33,356 bases of DNA from PXAP01 sp964520585 (lineage in GTDB: Bacteria; Bacteroidota; Bacteroidia; Bacteroidales; PUMT01). The notes under the pieces are model-generated. The model was not told the DNA's origin. It was given only the letters and a program-made list of their open reading frames with translations, and ran no database searches. Below are positions 8,875 to 15,967 of this stretch, in pieces (within the stretch, counting starts at the first letter, position 1; the number at the start of each line of letters is the position of its first letter). The position numbers and the translations under genes are program-made. The stretch lies in the NCBI GenBank assembly GCA_964520585.1, contig CAZFOO010000038.1, positions 1-33,356 of the forward strand. Reading direction: 5' to 3'.

Positions 8875-9804
8875 CTAATTTACAAGTATATAAATCACAA
8901 AAGATATCAATAATAAAAATGAGAAGAAAAGGTGTGTGAGTACTGTAAGTTTTGCTCCCTTTTTCAATCGCTCGGGATCATCATGAAAACGGATAATAAT
9001 GTTTGCAGCTTTTGGAAATACAATTATATATGGCAAAAGGATAATAAGGAAAATCCAGCTTATTCCGGGATATGCAACTGAAATTAAAACAATATTTATT
9101 ACCAGGGCAAGTTGCACCGCCAAATAGAGCCCCGATGTAAATTTTGTACCCATCCTGGATGCTACTCCATGTTTTCCTCCGCTACGATCTGCGTCAAGAT
9201 CAATCATCTGTCCGGCAAGTAAAATAGATAATGTACTAAGTCCGGTAGCAGGCATGAGCATCAATACCTGGGAATGAAAACCGATCCCCTGGCTGACGGC
9301 AGCAATCAAAATAGCCATCGGACCAAATGCAAACCAAACCGAGATTTCGCCAAGTCCCCTGTAAGCAAGTTTAACAGGCGGTGCTGTATAATACTTGCTG
9401 AAAAAGGCAGATAAAATGAACAAACTCCAAAGATACGGCCAAAGCTCCTTCTCCAGGAAGAAAGTGAGGGCAAATGTTCCCACAAAAGAAATAGCCAGGG
9501 CCGATCTTGCCAGAAAAAACATTTTGTTAATCAGACCTGGATTATCCAGTAATATGCCCGATCCTCCGCTGGATTCATTTCTGTGCACATTTACTTTGTC
9601 CGTCCCCTGTAAAGTATCGAAAATATCATTATATACATTGGTTGCCGCATGTAATCCGATACCTGTTACAGTTACCAGAATAAACTCAATAATATTCAGG
9701 TGTTCGTTAATGCTGACTGCCAAAAGGGTACCGGCAAAAACCGGTGCAAGGATCGAACTTAGAAAATGGGCTCTTGCCATTTTCAGAATGCCGGGATTTT
9801 TCAT
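8875..9804 (-). CDS. UbiA-superfamily prenyltransferase (MenA-like)
   Basis: This 309-residue protein, counted from the ATG at 9804, has about eight or nine membrane helices. The first aspartate motif is NVYNDIFD (N56, D60, D63) followed by QGTD. The second is DLDADRSGGKHG (D202, D204, D206, K211). Between them, YYTAPPVKLAYRGLGE (138-153) is the loop typical of MenA and related enzymes. The family transfers a prenyl group from a prenyl diphosphate to an aromatic or other acceptor in the membrane, such as dihydroxynaphthoate in menaquinone synthesis. No other men genes are nearby, so the acceptor is unknown. A TTG at 9840 would add twelve residues, but the ATG start gives the usual N-terminus just before the first helix. 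Proximity to the kinase fusion suggests a shared prenyl-diphosphate pool. Confidence 0.85.
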   Translation of the reverse strand: MKNPGILKMARAHFLSSILAPVFAGTLLAVSINEHLNIIEFILVTVTGIGLHAATNVYNDIFDTLQGTDKVNVHRNESSGGSGILLDNPGLINKMFFLARSALAISFVGTFALTFFLEKELWPYLWSLFILSAFFSKYYTAPPVKLAYRGLGEISVWFAFGPMAILIAAVSQGIGFHSQVLMLMPATGLSTLSILLAGQMIDLDADRSGGKHGVASRMGTKFTSGLYLAVQLALVINIVLISVAYPGISWIFLIILLPYIIVFPKAANIIIRFHDDPERLKKGAKLTVLTHLFFSFLLLISFVIYILVN

Positions 9805-9878
9805 TTTATCTGCATATAAATTGAAAGTATAACAAACCAATTATCAAATAACAATTAAACACCAGGTGATTTTACATA

Positions 9879-10025
9879 ATGGAACAATCAAACAAGGAAA
9901 TTAGTTCACCTATCTTAACCAAATATTGTTCTGATACCAACAAAAGGTGTCACCAATTTATTTATGAAGATATTCGGGCAATGGGGGAAAATCAGGTAAA
10001 AACTACCAAGTCTGTATGTAAGTAA
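9879..10025 (+). CDS. Possible 48-residue cysteine-containing small protein
   Basis: An ATG-started frame lies between the prenyltransferase and RNase P RNA genes, reading away from the former. The product begins MEQSNKEISSPILTKYCSD, is polar and charged, has cysteines at 17, 24 and 46, and has no signal or membrane segment. AGGTG lies about ten bases before the ATG, a weak ribosome-binding sequence. I do not recognise the family. Support is limited to an ATG start, ordinary amino-acid composition and the empty intergenic space it fills; it could be chance. Confidence 0.3.
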   Translation: MEQSNKEISSPILTKYCSDTNKRCHQFIYEDIRAMGENQVKTTKSVCK

Positions 10026-10078
10026 TTAGCAGTTAGCCGGTTTCTGCCTGATAACAAGGCGATAATCAGTAAAAAAAA

Positions 10079-10471
10079 CAGCAGGCCTGTAAGCCGGGTT
10101 CTGTGTCCCCTAAGGGATTTCCATCATTTATCTGGGACAACTGTTACCAGTTGCCTCTAGCGGCCTACCCCTTCCGGCTCTCCTTTCAGAAAGGAGACCA
10201 GGGCGGGCAACCCTGTGTTTCTGGTTTACCAGAAAAACCCGGAATATACATGGCCTTACAGCTCACGGGATGAACGGCTCCGTGCGTCACCACACGGACC
10301 GGTGAGCTCTTACCTCACCTTTTCACCCTTACCCCGGAATCCGGGGCGGTTATTTTCTCTTTCAAATACCATACCCTCACGGGTATCTTCCCGTTAGGAA
10401 GCGTGATGCCCTGTGCTGCCCGGACTTTCCTCTCCCCGAATAATACGGGAAGCGATGGAACGGCCTGCTGG
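10079..10471 (-). ncRNA. rnpB: RNase P RNA, bacterial class A
   Basis: On the minus strand, the conserved 5' region GAGGAAAGTCCGGGC (P4 and flanking core) lies about 40 bases after the start. The 3' end carries ACAGAACCCGGCTTACAGGC, the universal RNase P RNA ending. The terminal P1 helix is formed by CAGCAGGCC (5' side, plus positions 10462-10470) pairing perfectly with GGCCTGCTG (3' side, 10079-10087), which fixes both ends. The length of about 393 bases suits a type A RNA. RNase P cleaves the 5' leaders of precursor tRNAs. The 3' end runs directly into eight T residues with no separate hairpin. Confidence 0.95.
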
Positions 10472-10549
10472 TTTTTATCAAATAACTTGTAGTAAAAAAA
10501 CCAAAAATATTCTTAATATGATCAAAAGATGTGCCATATTACATTTTAA

Positions 10550-11638
10550 TTATCTGCGAAGAATTACCATGGTAGCACCATAACCATATTCTTCAAAAGA
10601 TGCATCCTGGTATTTGAGGCGCGGATACTTTTTGTCCAGTGCTTTCCGGATCTCAAATTTGAGCTTTCCATTACCTATACCATGAATAAAAACGATGCGC
10701 TTTGTTTTGCCCCTTATTGCACCCTCCAGTGCAGTTGTGAAACGTGAGAGCTGAATATCAAGCACCTCCCGGCCGGACATACCCTGATGGTCATCAACAA
10801 GTTCCTCTATATGCAGGTCTACCTCTTCAAAAAAAGGATCACTTTTTTTCTCTTTCTTAATATCCGCACCGGGCTTTTCTTTCTTCTCCAATATAATTCG
10901 TGATATTTTCTGTTCGGAGATCATTCTCTGTTCCCTGTCATAAGCATCGGATATTAAGGGCATAATACTGGCCTTTTCATCAAAAAAATCATTGACAACA
11001 AAAGAACCGCTTCCAAAAAGTTCTACGGGATCAAGTTTAAATTCCTTCTGTGACGGAGGAACAGGATTGAAAAGCCCGGTTCTGAAAAAAATGGCCTGGA
11101 CTTTCAAATGCACAAAATTATTTATATCATCACGGGTAAAAGCTTTGATTAAGATTTTGGTATCGGCTTCAATCATCCCGGTTTTAAGATTTACAAAGAA
11201 CTCATCCTGTTTCTGCAAAAAAGTATACAAAACACTGAAGTTGCTGTCATTAATGAGCCATGCATCCACCCGGTCTTTAACACCGGTTTCTGCCAGGGCA
11301 AATAATAAATTTCTTTCCGCAGTAATTTTCTCAGTCTCTTCCCCGGCCGGTCCAAAGATATAGCTCTCCTTCCCTGTTTCTTGAGCATCGTCGATTTTTT
11401 CCTGTTGAAATGACCGGTCATCTCCCTTATCCTGAAGAGATTCTTCATCCATAAACGAGTGATTATCCGGTTCATCACTGCTGCCTTCTTTAACAATAAT
11501 CAGTTCATTGACCGGTACAGGCACCTCAAACCCATCTTCAGTCATTACTCTGGCCAGTTTTGAACCGTCTGTCTCTGTAACTGTTCCCCCTCCGATATCA
11601 TTAAGGAATTTGACCCTGTCACCCCTTTTTACCTTCAT
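10550..11638 (-). CDS. DUF2027 and Smr domain protein
   Basis: This 362-residue soluble protein begins with a small SH3-like region (MKVKRGDRVKFLNDIGGGTV, residues 1-50), then an acidic linker (about 55-95) and a beta-rich DUF2027 middle domain (about 100-245). A charged segment follows (about 248-275), and it ends in a Smr domain (about 278-362). The Smr core motifs are VDLHIEEL and HGIGNGKLK. Smr domains, best known from the C-terminus of MutS2, can act as nucleases on nucleic acid or stalled ribosomes. This stand-alone DUF2027-Smr form is typical of Bacteroidota and its substrate is not established. It lies 78 bp beyond the RNase P RNA 5' end on the same strand and is divergent from queA. 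Confidence 0.88.
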   Translation of the reverse strand: MKVKRGDRVKFLNDIGGGTVTETDGSKLARVMTEDGFEVPVPVNELIIVKEGSSDEPDNHSFMDEESLQDKGDDRSFQQEKIDDAQETGKESYIFGPAGEETEKITAERNLLFALAETGVKDRVDAWLINDSNFSVLYTFLQKQDEFFVNLKTGMIEADTKILIKAFTRDDINNFVHLKVQAIFFRTGLFNPVPPSQKEFKLDPVELFGSGSFVVNDFFDEKASIMPLISDAYDREQRMISEQKISRIILEKKEKPGADIKKEKKSDPFFEEVDLHIEELVDDHQGMSGREVLDIQLSRFTTALEGAIRGKTKRIVFIHGIGNGKLKFEIRKALDKKYPRLKYQDASFEEYGYGATMVILRR

Positions 11639-11759
11639 TTATAAAAGTATTATTTATCAAATTCCCAATCACTGTGTTATAAATACATGATCCGGATTTT
11701 GAGTTTCGCAATCTGTTGTATATTTTATTCATGATTTGGGATAATATCTCCTTTAAATA

Positions 11760-11788
11760 TGTTGTATAAGGATTTTATCTATACAACA
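11760..11788. repeat. 9-bp inverted repeat upstream of queA
   Basis: Arms TGTTGTATA (11760-11768) and TATACAACA (11780-11788) are perfect complements separated by 11 bases. A third copy, TGTTGTATA, lies at 11712-11720 in direct orientation. It sits between the divergent DUF2027-Smr and queA genes and upstream of the queA -7 element, as expected of a regulator-binding site. No T run follows, so a terminator is unlikely. Confidence 0.45.
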
Positions 11789-11818
11789 CAGCAATCATTT
11801 TTATAATACAAAAATAAC

Positions 11819-11826
11819 TAATTTTG
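11819..11826 (+). promoter_or_regulatory. Putative queA promoter -7 element
   Basis: TAATTTTG matches the Bacteroidota -7 consensus TAnnTTTG and lies 25 bases before the queA ATG, which allows a short leader. No clear TTTG is present 19-21 bases upstream (the region reads CATTTTT), so only half of the promoter is supported. Confidence 0.4.
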
Positions 11827-11851
11827 CACGAACCCAAAGATTAACTATCAA

Positions 11852-13075
11852 ATGTCAGAATTTCACCCCAGTTCAGTCTATATAGATGAATATAATTATA
11901 TTCTGCCGGAAAACAGGATAGCCCGCTTCCCACAGGAAGATCCGGCGGCATCTAAACTCCTGGTCTATAATAAAGGTCGTATATCACATAATCACTTCGG
12001 ACAACTGACAGATATTCTTGAAGATAATGATTTCCTGGTGTTTAATAATACCAGGGTAGTGCAGGCAAGGATTATGATGCAAAAAACAACCGGAGCAGAA
12101 ATAGAAATATTTCTCCTGGAACCTTCCATACCCTCTGAATACAACCTTGCCTTTACAGCTACTTCTTCCTGCCGGTGGAAATGCATGACCGGTAATAAAA
12201 AAAAATGGAAGAAAGGAGAACTTAAAAGAAAATTTAATATAGAAAGAAAAACAGTGGTTTTTTCCGCCAAAATCGTAAAGGACCATGGTGAATGGCAGGA
12301 AATCTTTTTTAGCTGGGAACCGGGAGATATTCACTTCAGCCGGATAATAGAAAATGTGGGGTTGACCCCTATTCCTCCATACCTTAACCGGACTGCTGAA
12401 GCGGTGGATAAGGAACGGTATCAGACAGTATATTCTCGCTTTGAAGGTTCGGTTGCAGCCCCTACAGCAGGATTGCATTTTACCACGGAACTGCTGGATG
12501 ATATAAAAAATAGAGGCATCCTTACCGGGGAAATTACTCTGCATGTTGGCGCGGGGACTTTTCAGCCGGTAAAAGCACAAACCATAGACCAGCATCAGAT
12601 GCATACCGAACATTTTTCAGTGAATATTGAAACTCTTGAAAAGATAAAGAAACAATCTGGTAATATTACTGCTGTTGGAACTACTTCAGCCCGCACACTT
12701 GAAACTATTTACTGGCTGGGCGTTAAGCAATTGCATTTGAGGGGGGAATCCTTATCATCAACTTTTCTCTCCCAGTGGGAAGCTAATGAACTCCCAGGCA
12801 AAATACCTGTTAGTCTAGCTATTGACACCCTTATAAAAATGCTGGAACGGGAAAATAAAGGACATATCGATGCAAAAACACAGCTTATGATAATTCCAGG
12901 GTATGAATTCAAGGTTGTTAACAAGCTGATAACTAATTTTCACCAACCCAGAAGCACCTTGCTCCTTCTGATATCGGCTTTCATCGGCAAAGACTGGCTT
13001 AAAGTCTACAGATATGCTATGGAAAATAATTTCAGATTTTTGAGTTATGGTGACAGTTCTCTTCTTATCCCCTGA
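11852..13075 (+). CDS. queA: QueA, tRNA preQ1(34) S-adenosylmethionine ribosyltransferase-isomerase
   Basis: QueA transfers and isomerises the ribosyl part of S-adenosylmethionine onto preQ1 at tRNA position 34, forming epoxyqueuosine. The 407-residue sequence carries family motifs in order: LPENRIARFP near residue 18, LVFNNTRVVQARI near 62, GLTPIPPYLNR near 168, GSVAAPTAGLHFT near 200, LHVGAGTFQPV near 231, GTTSARTLE near 276, and LITNFHQPRSTLLLL near 361. It is longer than the roughly 350-residue proteobacterial form, with extra residues around 300-345, as in other Bacteroidota. The ATG at 11852 has no Shine-Dalgarno site. It is convergent with dnaA. No other queuosine genes are in view. 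Confidence 0.95.
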   Translation: MSEFHPSSVYIDEYNYILPENRIARFPQEDPAASKLLVYNKGRISHNHFGQLTDILEDNDFLVFNNTRVVQARIMMQKTTGAEIEIFLLEPSIPSEYNLAFTATSSCRWKCMTGNKKKWKKGELKRKFNIERKTVVFSAKIVKDHGEWQEIFFSWEPGDIHFSRIIENVGLTPIPPYLNRTAEAVDKERYQTVYSRFEGSVAAPTAGLHFTTELLDDIKNRGILTGEITLHVGAGTFQPVKAQTIDQHQMHTEHFSVNIETLEKIKKQSGNITAVGTTSARTLETIYWLGVKQLHLRGESLSSTFLSQWEANELPGKIPVSLAIDTLIKMLERENKGHIDAKTQLMIIPGYEFKVVNKLITNFHQPRSTLLLLISAFIGKDWLKVYRYAMENNFRFLSYGDSSLLIP

Positions 13076-13217
13076 TAACAGCGCAGCATAAATTGTCAAA
13101 ATAGGGATTATCCGCTATGGGACGGCCCTAACTCCGGTTGTTTTTTATCTTTAGTTTTTGAGGGACCTCAAATATATACTCCAAATAATTGAAGTAAAAC
13201 CAGCAGGAAGAAATAAC

Positions 13218-14648
13218 TCAGACTTTAAGTTTCTTTTCTATCTCTCTTATGCTTTCCATGAACCGTTTATCAGTGTCTATAAGATTATTAACTGTCTTAC
13301 ATGCATGAAGTACAGTGGCATGATCTTTTCCTCCAATTTGTGATCCGATTGAAGCAAGAGATGCCTTGGTCAGACTTTTGGAGAAAAACATTGCAATCTG
13401 GCGAGCCTGAACAATCTCCCGTTTCCTTGTTTTCACCTGCAACTGATCGACGTGGATATTGAAATAATCGCATACGACTTTCTGAATATGGCTTATTGAA
13501 ATTTCCCTTTTACTGTTTTTTACAAGTCGTTCAATTACCTGAATTGCCAGGTCATTGGTTATCTCCCGTCTGTTAAGGGTTGACTGTGCAAGCAGGTTGA
13601 TCAGAGCCCCTTCCAGTTCCCTGATATTAGTGGTAATATGAGTCGCTATGGTTTCAAGAACATCTTCCGGGATATCGATCCCGTCATTGTATACTTTCTG
13701 TTTGAGAATAGATATTCTCGTTTCAAGATCGGGTGCCTGCATATCGGCTGATAATCCCCATTTAAAACGGGACAGTAATCTCTGTTCCATTCCCTGAAGT
13801 TCTACGGGGGGTTTATCCGAAGTAAGTATAAGTTGTTTGCCTGTCTGCTGCAGTTGATTGAAAATGTGAAAAAAAATGTCCTGCGTCTTTTCTTTTCCTG
13901 CAAAATCCTGCACATCATCAATAATAAGTACATCAATCATCTGATAAAAATGCAGAAAATCATTTCGGTTATTATTCCTGATAGCTTCAACAAATTGATT
14001 TGAAAATTTATTGGCATCAACATACAATACAGTCTTTTCAGGGAATTTCTCTTTAACTTCAATTCCAATAGCCTGTGCAAGATGAGTTTTACCAAGGCCG
14101 TTATCGCTATACAGGAAAAGTGGATTAAATGCTGTTCCGCCGGGTTTATCCGCTACTGCAATACCAGCAGAACGTGCAAGCCTGTTACATTCTCCTTCAA
14201 CGAAGTTGCCAAAGGTCTTGTCCGGGCATAGTTGGGGATCTATTTGAAGCTTCTTGATGCCCGGAATTACGAAAGGATTCTTTATGGAATTTTCATTATT
14301 ATCCAGCGGAAACTGGACAGGTTTGTTTCTTGCCTCTGATTTTGATTTACCTGGGAATTTCACGGTATATGGCTTAGCTCCTGAAAAACCGTTATTCTCC
14401 ATCACTACATTGTACTCCAGCTTGGCCTCATTTCCCAGCTCCTTGCGAAGTGTCTTGCTCAGTATATCAATATATTGTTCCTCCAGATATTCATAAAAGA
14501 AGGGACTAGGCACCTGAATAGTCAAAACATTTTTATCAATCTTTAGCGGAACAATAGGTTCAAACCATGTTCTGAAACTAATAGAAGGTACATTATCTCT
14601 GATTACCTTCAGACAATTATTCCAAACTAAATTATGATGGCTATCCAT
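13218..14648 (-). CDS. dnaA: DnaA, chromosomal replication initiator
   Basis: DnaA binds DnaA boxes at oriC and opens the duplex. The 476-residue protein has domain I (1-85, with WFEPIVPL), a linker, the AAA+ domain (about 140-345) with Walker A around 181-188, Walker B LIIDDVQDF (241-249), and sensor and lid regions. The C-terminal DNA-binding domain IV contains the signature GGKDHATVLHACKTV. The Walker A reads SDNGLGKT, with serine where family members normally have glycine at the first position; the catalytic lysine and threonine are intact. The start MDSHHNLVW has no Shine-Dalgarno site. No TTATCCACA-type boxes were found in the flanking gaps, so oriC is probably elsewhere. Confidence 0.96.
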   Translation of the reverse strand: MDSHHNLVWNNCLKVIRDNVPSISFRTWFEPIVPLKIDKNVLTIQVPSPFFYEYLEEQYIDILSKTLRKELGNEAKLEYNVVMENNGFSGAKPYTVKFPGKSKSEARNKPVQFPLDNNENSIKNPFVIPGIKKLQIDPQLCPDKTFGNFVEGECNRLARSAGIAVADKPGGTAFNPLFLYSDNGLGKTHLAQAIGIEVKEKFPEKTVLYVDANKFSNQFVEAIRNNNRNDFLHFYQMIDVLIIDDVQDFAGKEKTQDIFFHIFNQLQQTGKQLILTSDKPPVELQGMEQRLLSRFKWGLSADMQAPDLETRISILKQKVYNDGIDIPEDVLETIATHITTNIRELEGALINLLAQSTLNRREITNDLAIQVIERLVKNSKREISISHIQKVVCDYFNIHVDQLQVKTRKREIVQARQIAMFFSKSLTKASLASIGSQIGGKDHATVLHACKTVNNLIDTDKRFMESIREIEKKLKV

Positions 14649-14826
14649 ATTAAATTTAATACTTTATGAAATTTTTCATATTCTTTTAAGCAGAAGCAAT
14701 TTTGTTAAAAAATAATTAAAAAAAAAACTGTCCCGGGTATTGACATTATGGAAAATAAAACAAGAGTTTTATTAGCAAGATTTTAGAAAATTAAAAAAAT
14801 TCAAAATAATATCTCATTACTGATTA

Positions 14827-14853
14827 TAAGACACATAGCGAATTCGTGTCTTA
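14827..14853. repeat. 8-bp inverted repeat upstream of dnaA
   Basis: Arms TAAGACAC (14827-14834) and GTGTCTTA (14846-14853) are perfect complements around 11 bases containing GAATTC. It lies about 180 bp before the dnaA start. There is no T run on either side, so it is more likely an operator or structured leader element than a terminator. Confidence 0.45.
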
Positions 14854-14932
14854 ATAAATTGTTAATTAAACCTTTATTATAGTTTAACTAATGTTAGTTT
14901 TCAGGGTGAAACAAATACTGCATTTTTTAATC

Positions 14933-14958
14933 AAAAAAAAACGTGGTTTTGTCAAAAC
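14933..14958 (-). terminator. Weak intrinsic terminator after the MCE gene
   Basis: On the minus strand, six bases beyond the MCE stop codon, GTTTTG-A-CAAAAC forms a short hairpin followed four bases later by nine T residues. The stem is A/T-rich and the loop is tight, so efficiency is doubtful. If functional, it would separate dnaA transcription from the upstream pair. Confidence 0.4.
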
Positions 14959-14963
14959 AGCTT

Positions 14964-15929
14964 TTATTCTTGTTTCCTTCCAAAAATGGAAAAATTAACA
15001 TACCTTCCGGGATGCTCTTTCAGGTCGATTAAAAGCAGATCGAGGTTTCTCGTGGCAGTCTCCAGATTATTATATAACTCATCATCTGATATAAGTTTTC
15101 CCAATGATCCTTCGCCCCTCCCAATTCCTTCCATCAATTGATCTGTTTCTGCAAGAATATCATTTAGATGGTTTACGGTAGAAAGCAGTTCTGAGCGGGC
15201 AAGTGAATCAGAAATCGAAGCAAAATTATTTAGGATTGTTGTAATATTTTCATTGCTGCCAGCAATATTTCCCGAAATGGATTCCAGATTATCAAGCACC
15301 CGGTTAAACCTGCTATCCTTAGTGGTCATTAATGTGTCAATGCTATACATGGAGTGTTGTAAACTGGAGACTGTTTTATTTATATTATCAACGCTCTCTG
15401 CAAAGTTATCCCTGAAATCCTCGTCGAGCATAGTGTGGAAAATAACCAGTAAGGAATCCATTGAAACCATCATATCTTCTGCCTGGTTCTTCAAAGGAGC
15501 TATCTGTAAGCTGATCTCTTCTCTTAAACCGGGTTCGAAATCGGACTTGAGGGTATCGCCGGGAAAATGTTTTTCTGCTGATGATACGGTTATTATTTCA
15601 ACGGCCCGGGTACCCATTATATCTGAACTGAATATCCTGGCAACAGTACCTTTCGGAAATTCAAATTTTTTATCGACAGACAACCGGACTGACAAATGTT
15701 CCATATTATCCATAAAGCTTATATCATCCACATATCCGATCTTATAACCGCTCATTATCACGGGAGCGGACTCCATTAATCCTCCAACCTTTTCATAAAC
15801 AACATAATAATCATGAGCCGGAGAAAAGATTCTTTTTCCTTTAAGAAAGCTATACCCCCATATAAAGAATCCCATCGTAAGAATGATCAGAATACCGATT
15901 TTTGCCTCTTTATTAAAATTCCCCTTCAT
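14964..15929 (-). CDS. MCE/MlaD-family lipid-transport protein
   Basis: This 321-residue protein has a single N-terminal membrane anchor (about residues 11-28, IGILIILTMGFFIWGYSF) and an MCE domain (about 38-118) with VGGLMESAPVIMSGYKIGYV. A long helical, probably coiled-coil region (about 135-290) follows. MCE proteins form hexameric rings or tubes that move phospholipids between inner and outer membranes, usually with an MlaE permease and MlaF ATPase, neither of which is in this window. It starts 38 bp after the amidase gene, so they are probably one transcript; this amidase-MlaD order recurs in Bacteroidota. The C-terminal segment LIDLKEHPGRYVNFSIFG is typical of the phylum's version. Confidence 0.88.
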   Translation of the reverse strand: MKGNFNKEAKIGILIILTMGFFIWGYSFLKGKRIFSPAHDYYVVYEKVGGLMESAPVIMSGYKIGYVDDISFMDNMEHLSVRLSVDKKFEFPKGTVARIFSSDIMGTRAVEIITVSSAEKHFPGDTLKSDFEPGLREEISLQIAPLKNQAEDMMVSMDSLLVIFHTMLDEDFRDNFAESVDNINKTVSSLQHSMYSIDTLMTTKDSRFNRVLDNLESISGNIAGSNENITTILNNFASISDSLARSELLSTVNHLNDILAETDQLMEGIGRGEGSLGKLISDDELYNNLETATRNLDLLLIDLKEHPGRYVNFSIFGRKQE

Positions 15930-15967
15930 TAGTAAAAAATTATATTAACTAAAACTAGAGCCTACAT

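Larger units (their letters stand above)
14649..14963. other. AT-rich dnaA upstream region
   Basis: This 315-bp gap between dnaA and the MCE gene (both minus strand) has no ORF of note. It contains an 8-bp inverted repeat (14827-14853), a small palindrome AACTAA-TG-TTAGTT (14886-14899), and a terminator-like hairpin with a T run just after the MCE gene. I see no canonical DnaA box and no clear TAnnTTTG promoter for dnaA. Confidence 0.5.

Noticed and set aside
10215..10397. 60-codon open frame on the plus strand
   Set aside because: It lies inside the RNase P RNA gene on the opposite strand; the conserved RNA core explains the sequence.
13076..13217. Terminator between convergent queA and dnaA
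   Set aside because: A T run follows ACTCCGGTTG near 13140, but I could not find a stable stem before it.
14649..14963. Possible oriC next to dnaA
   Set aside because: The region is A/T-rich but I found no TTATCCACA-type DnaA boxes; in Bacteroidota oriC is often away from dnaA.
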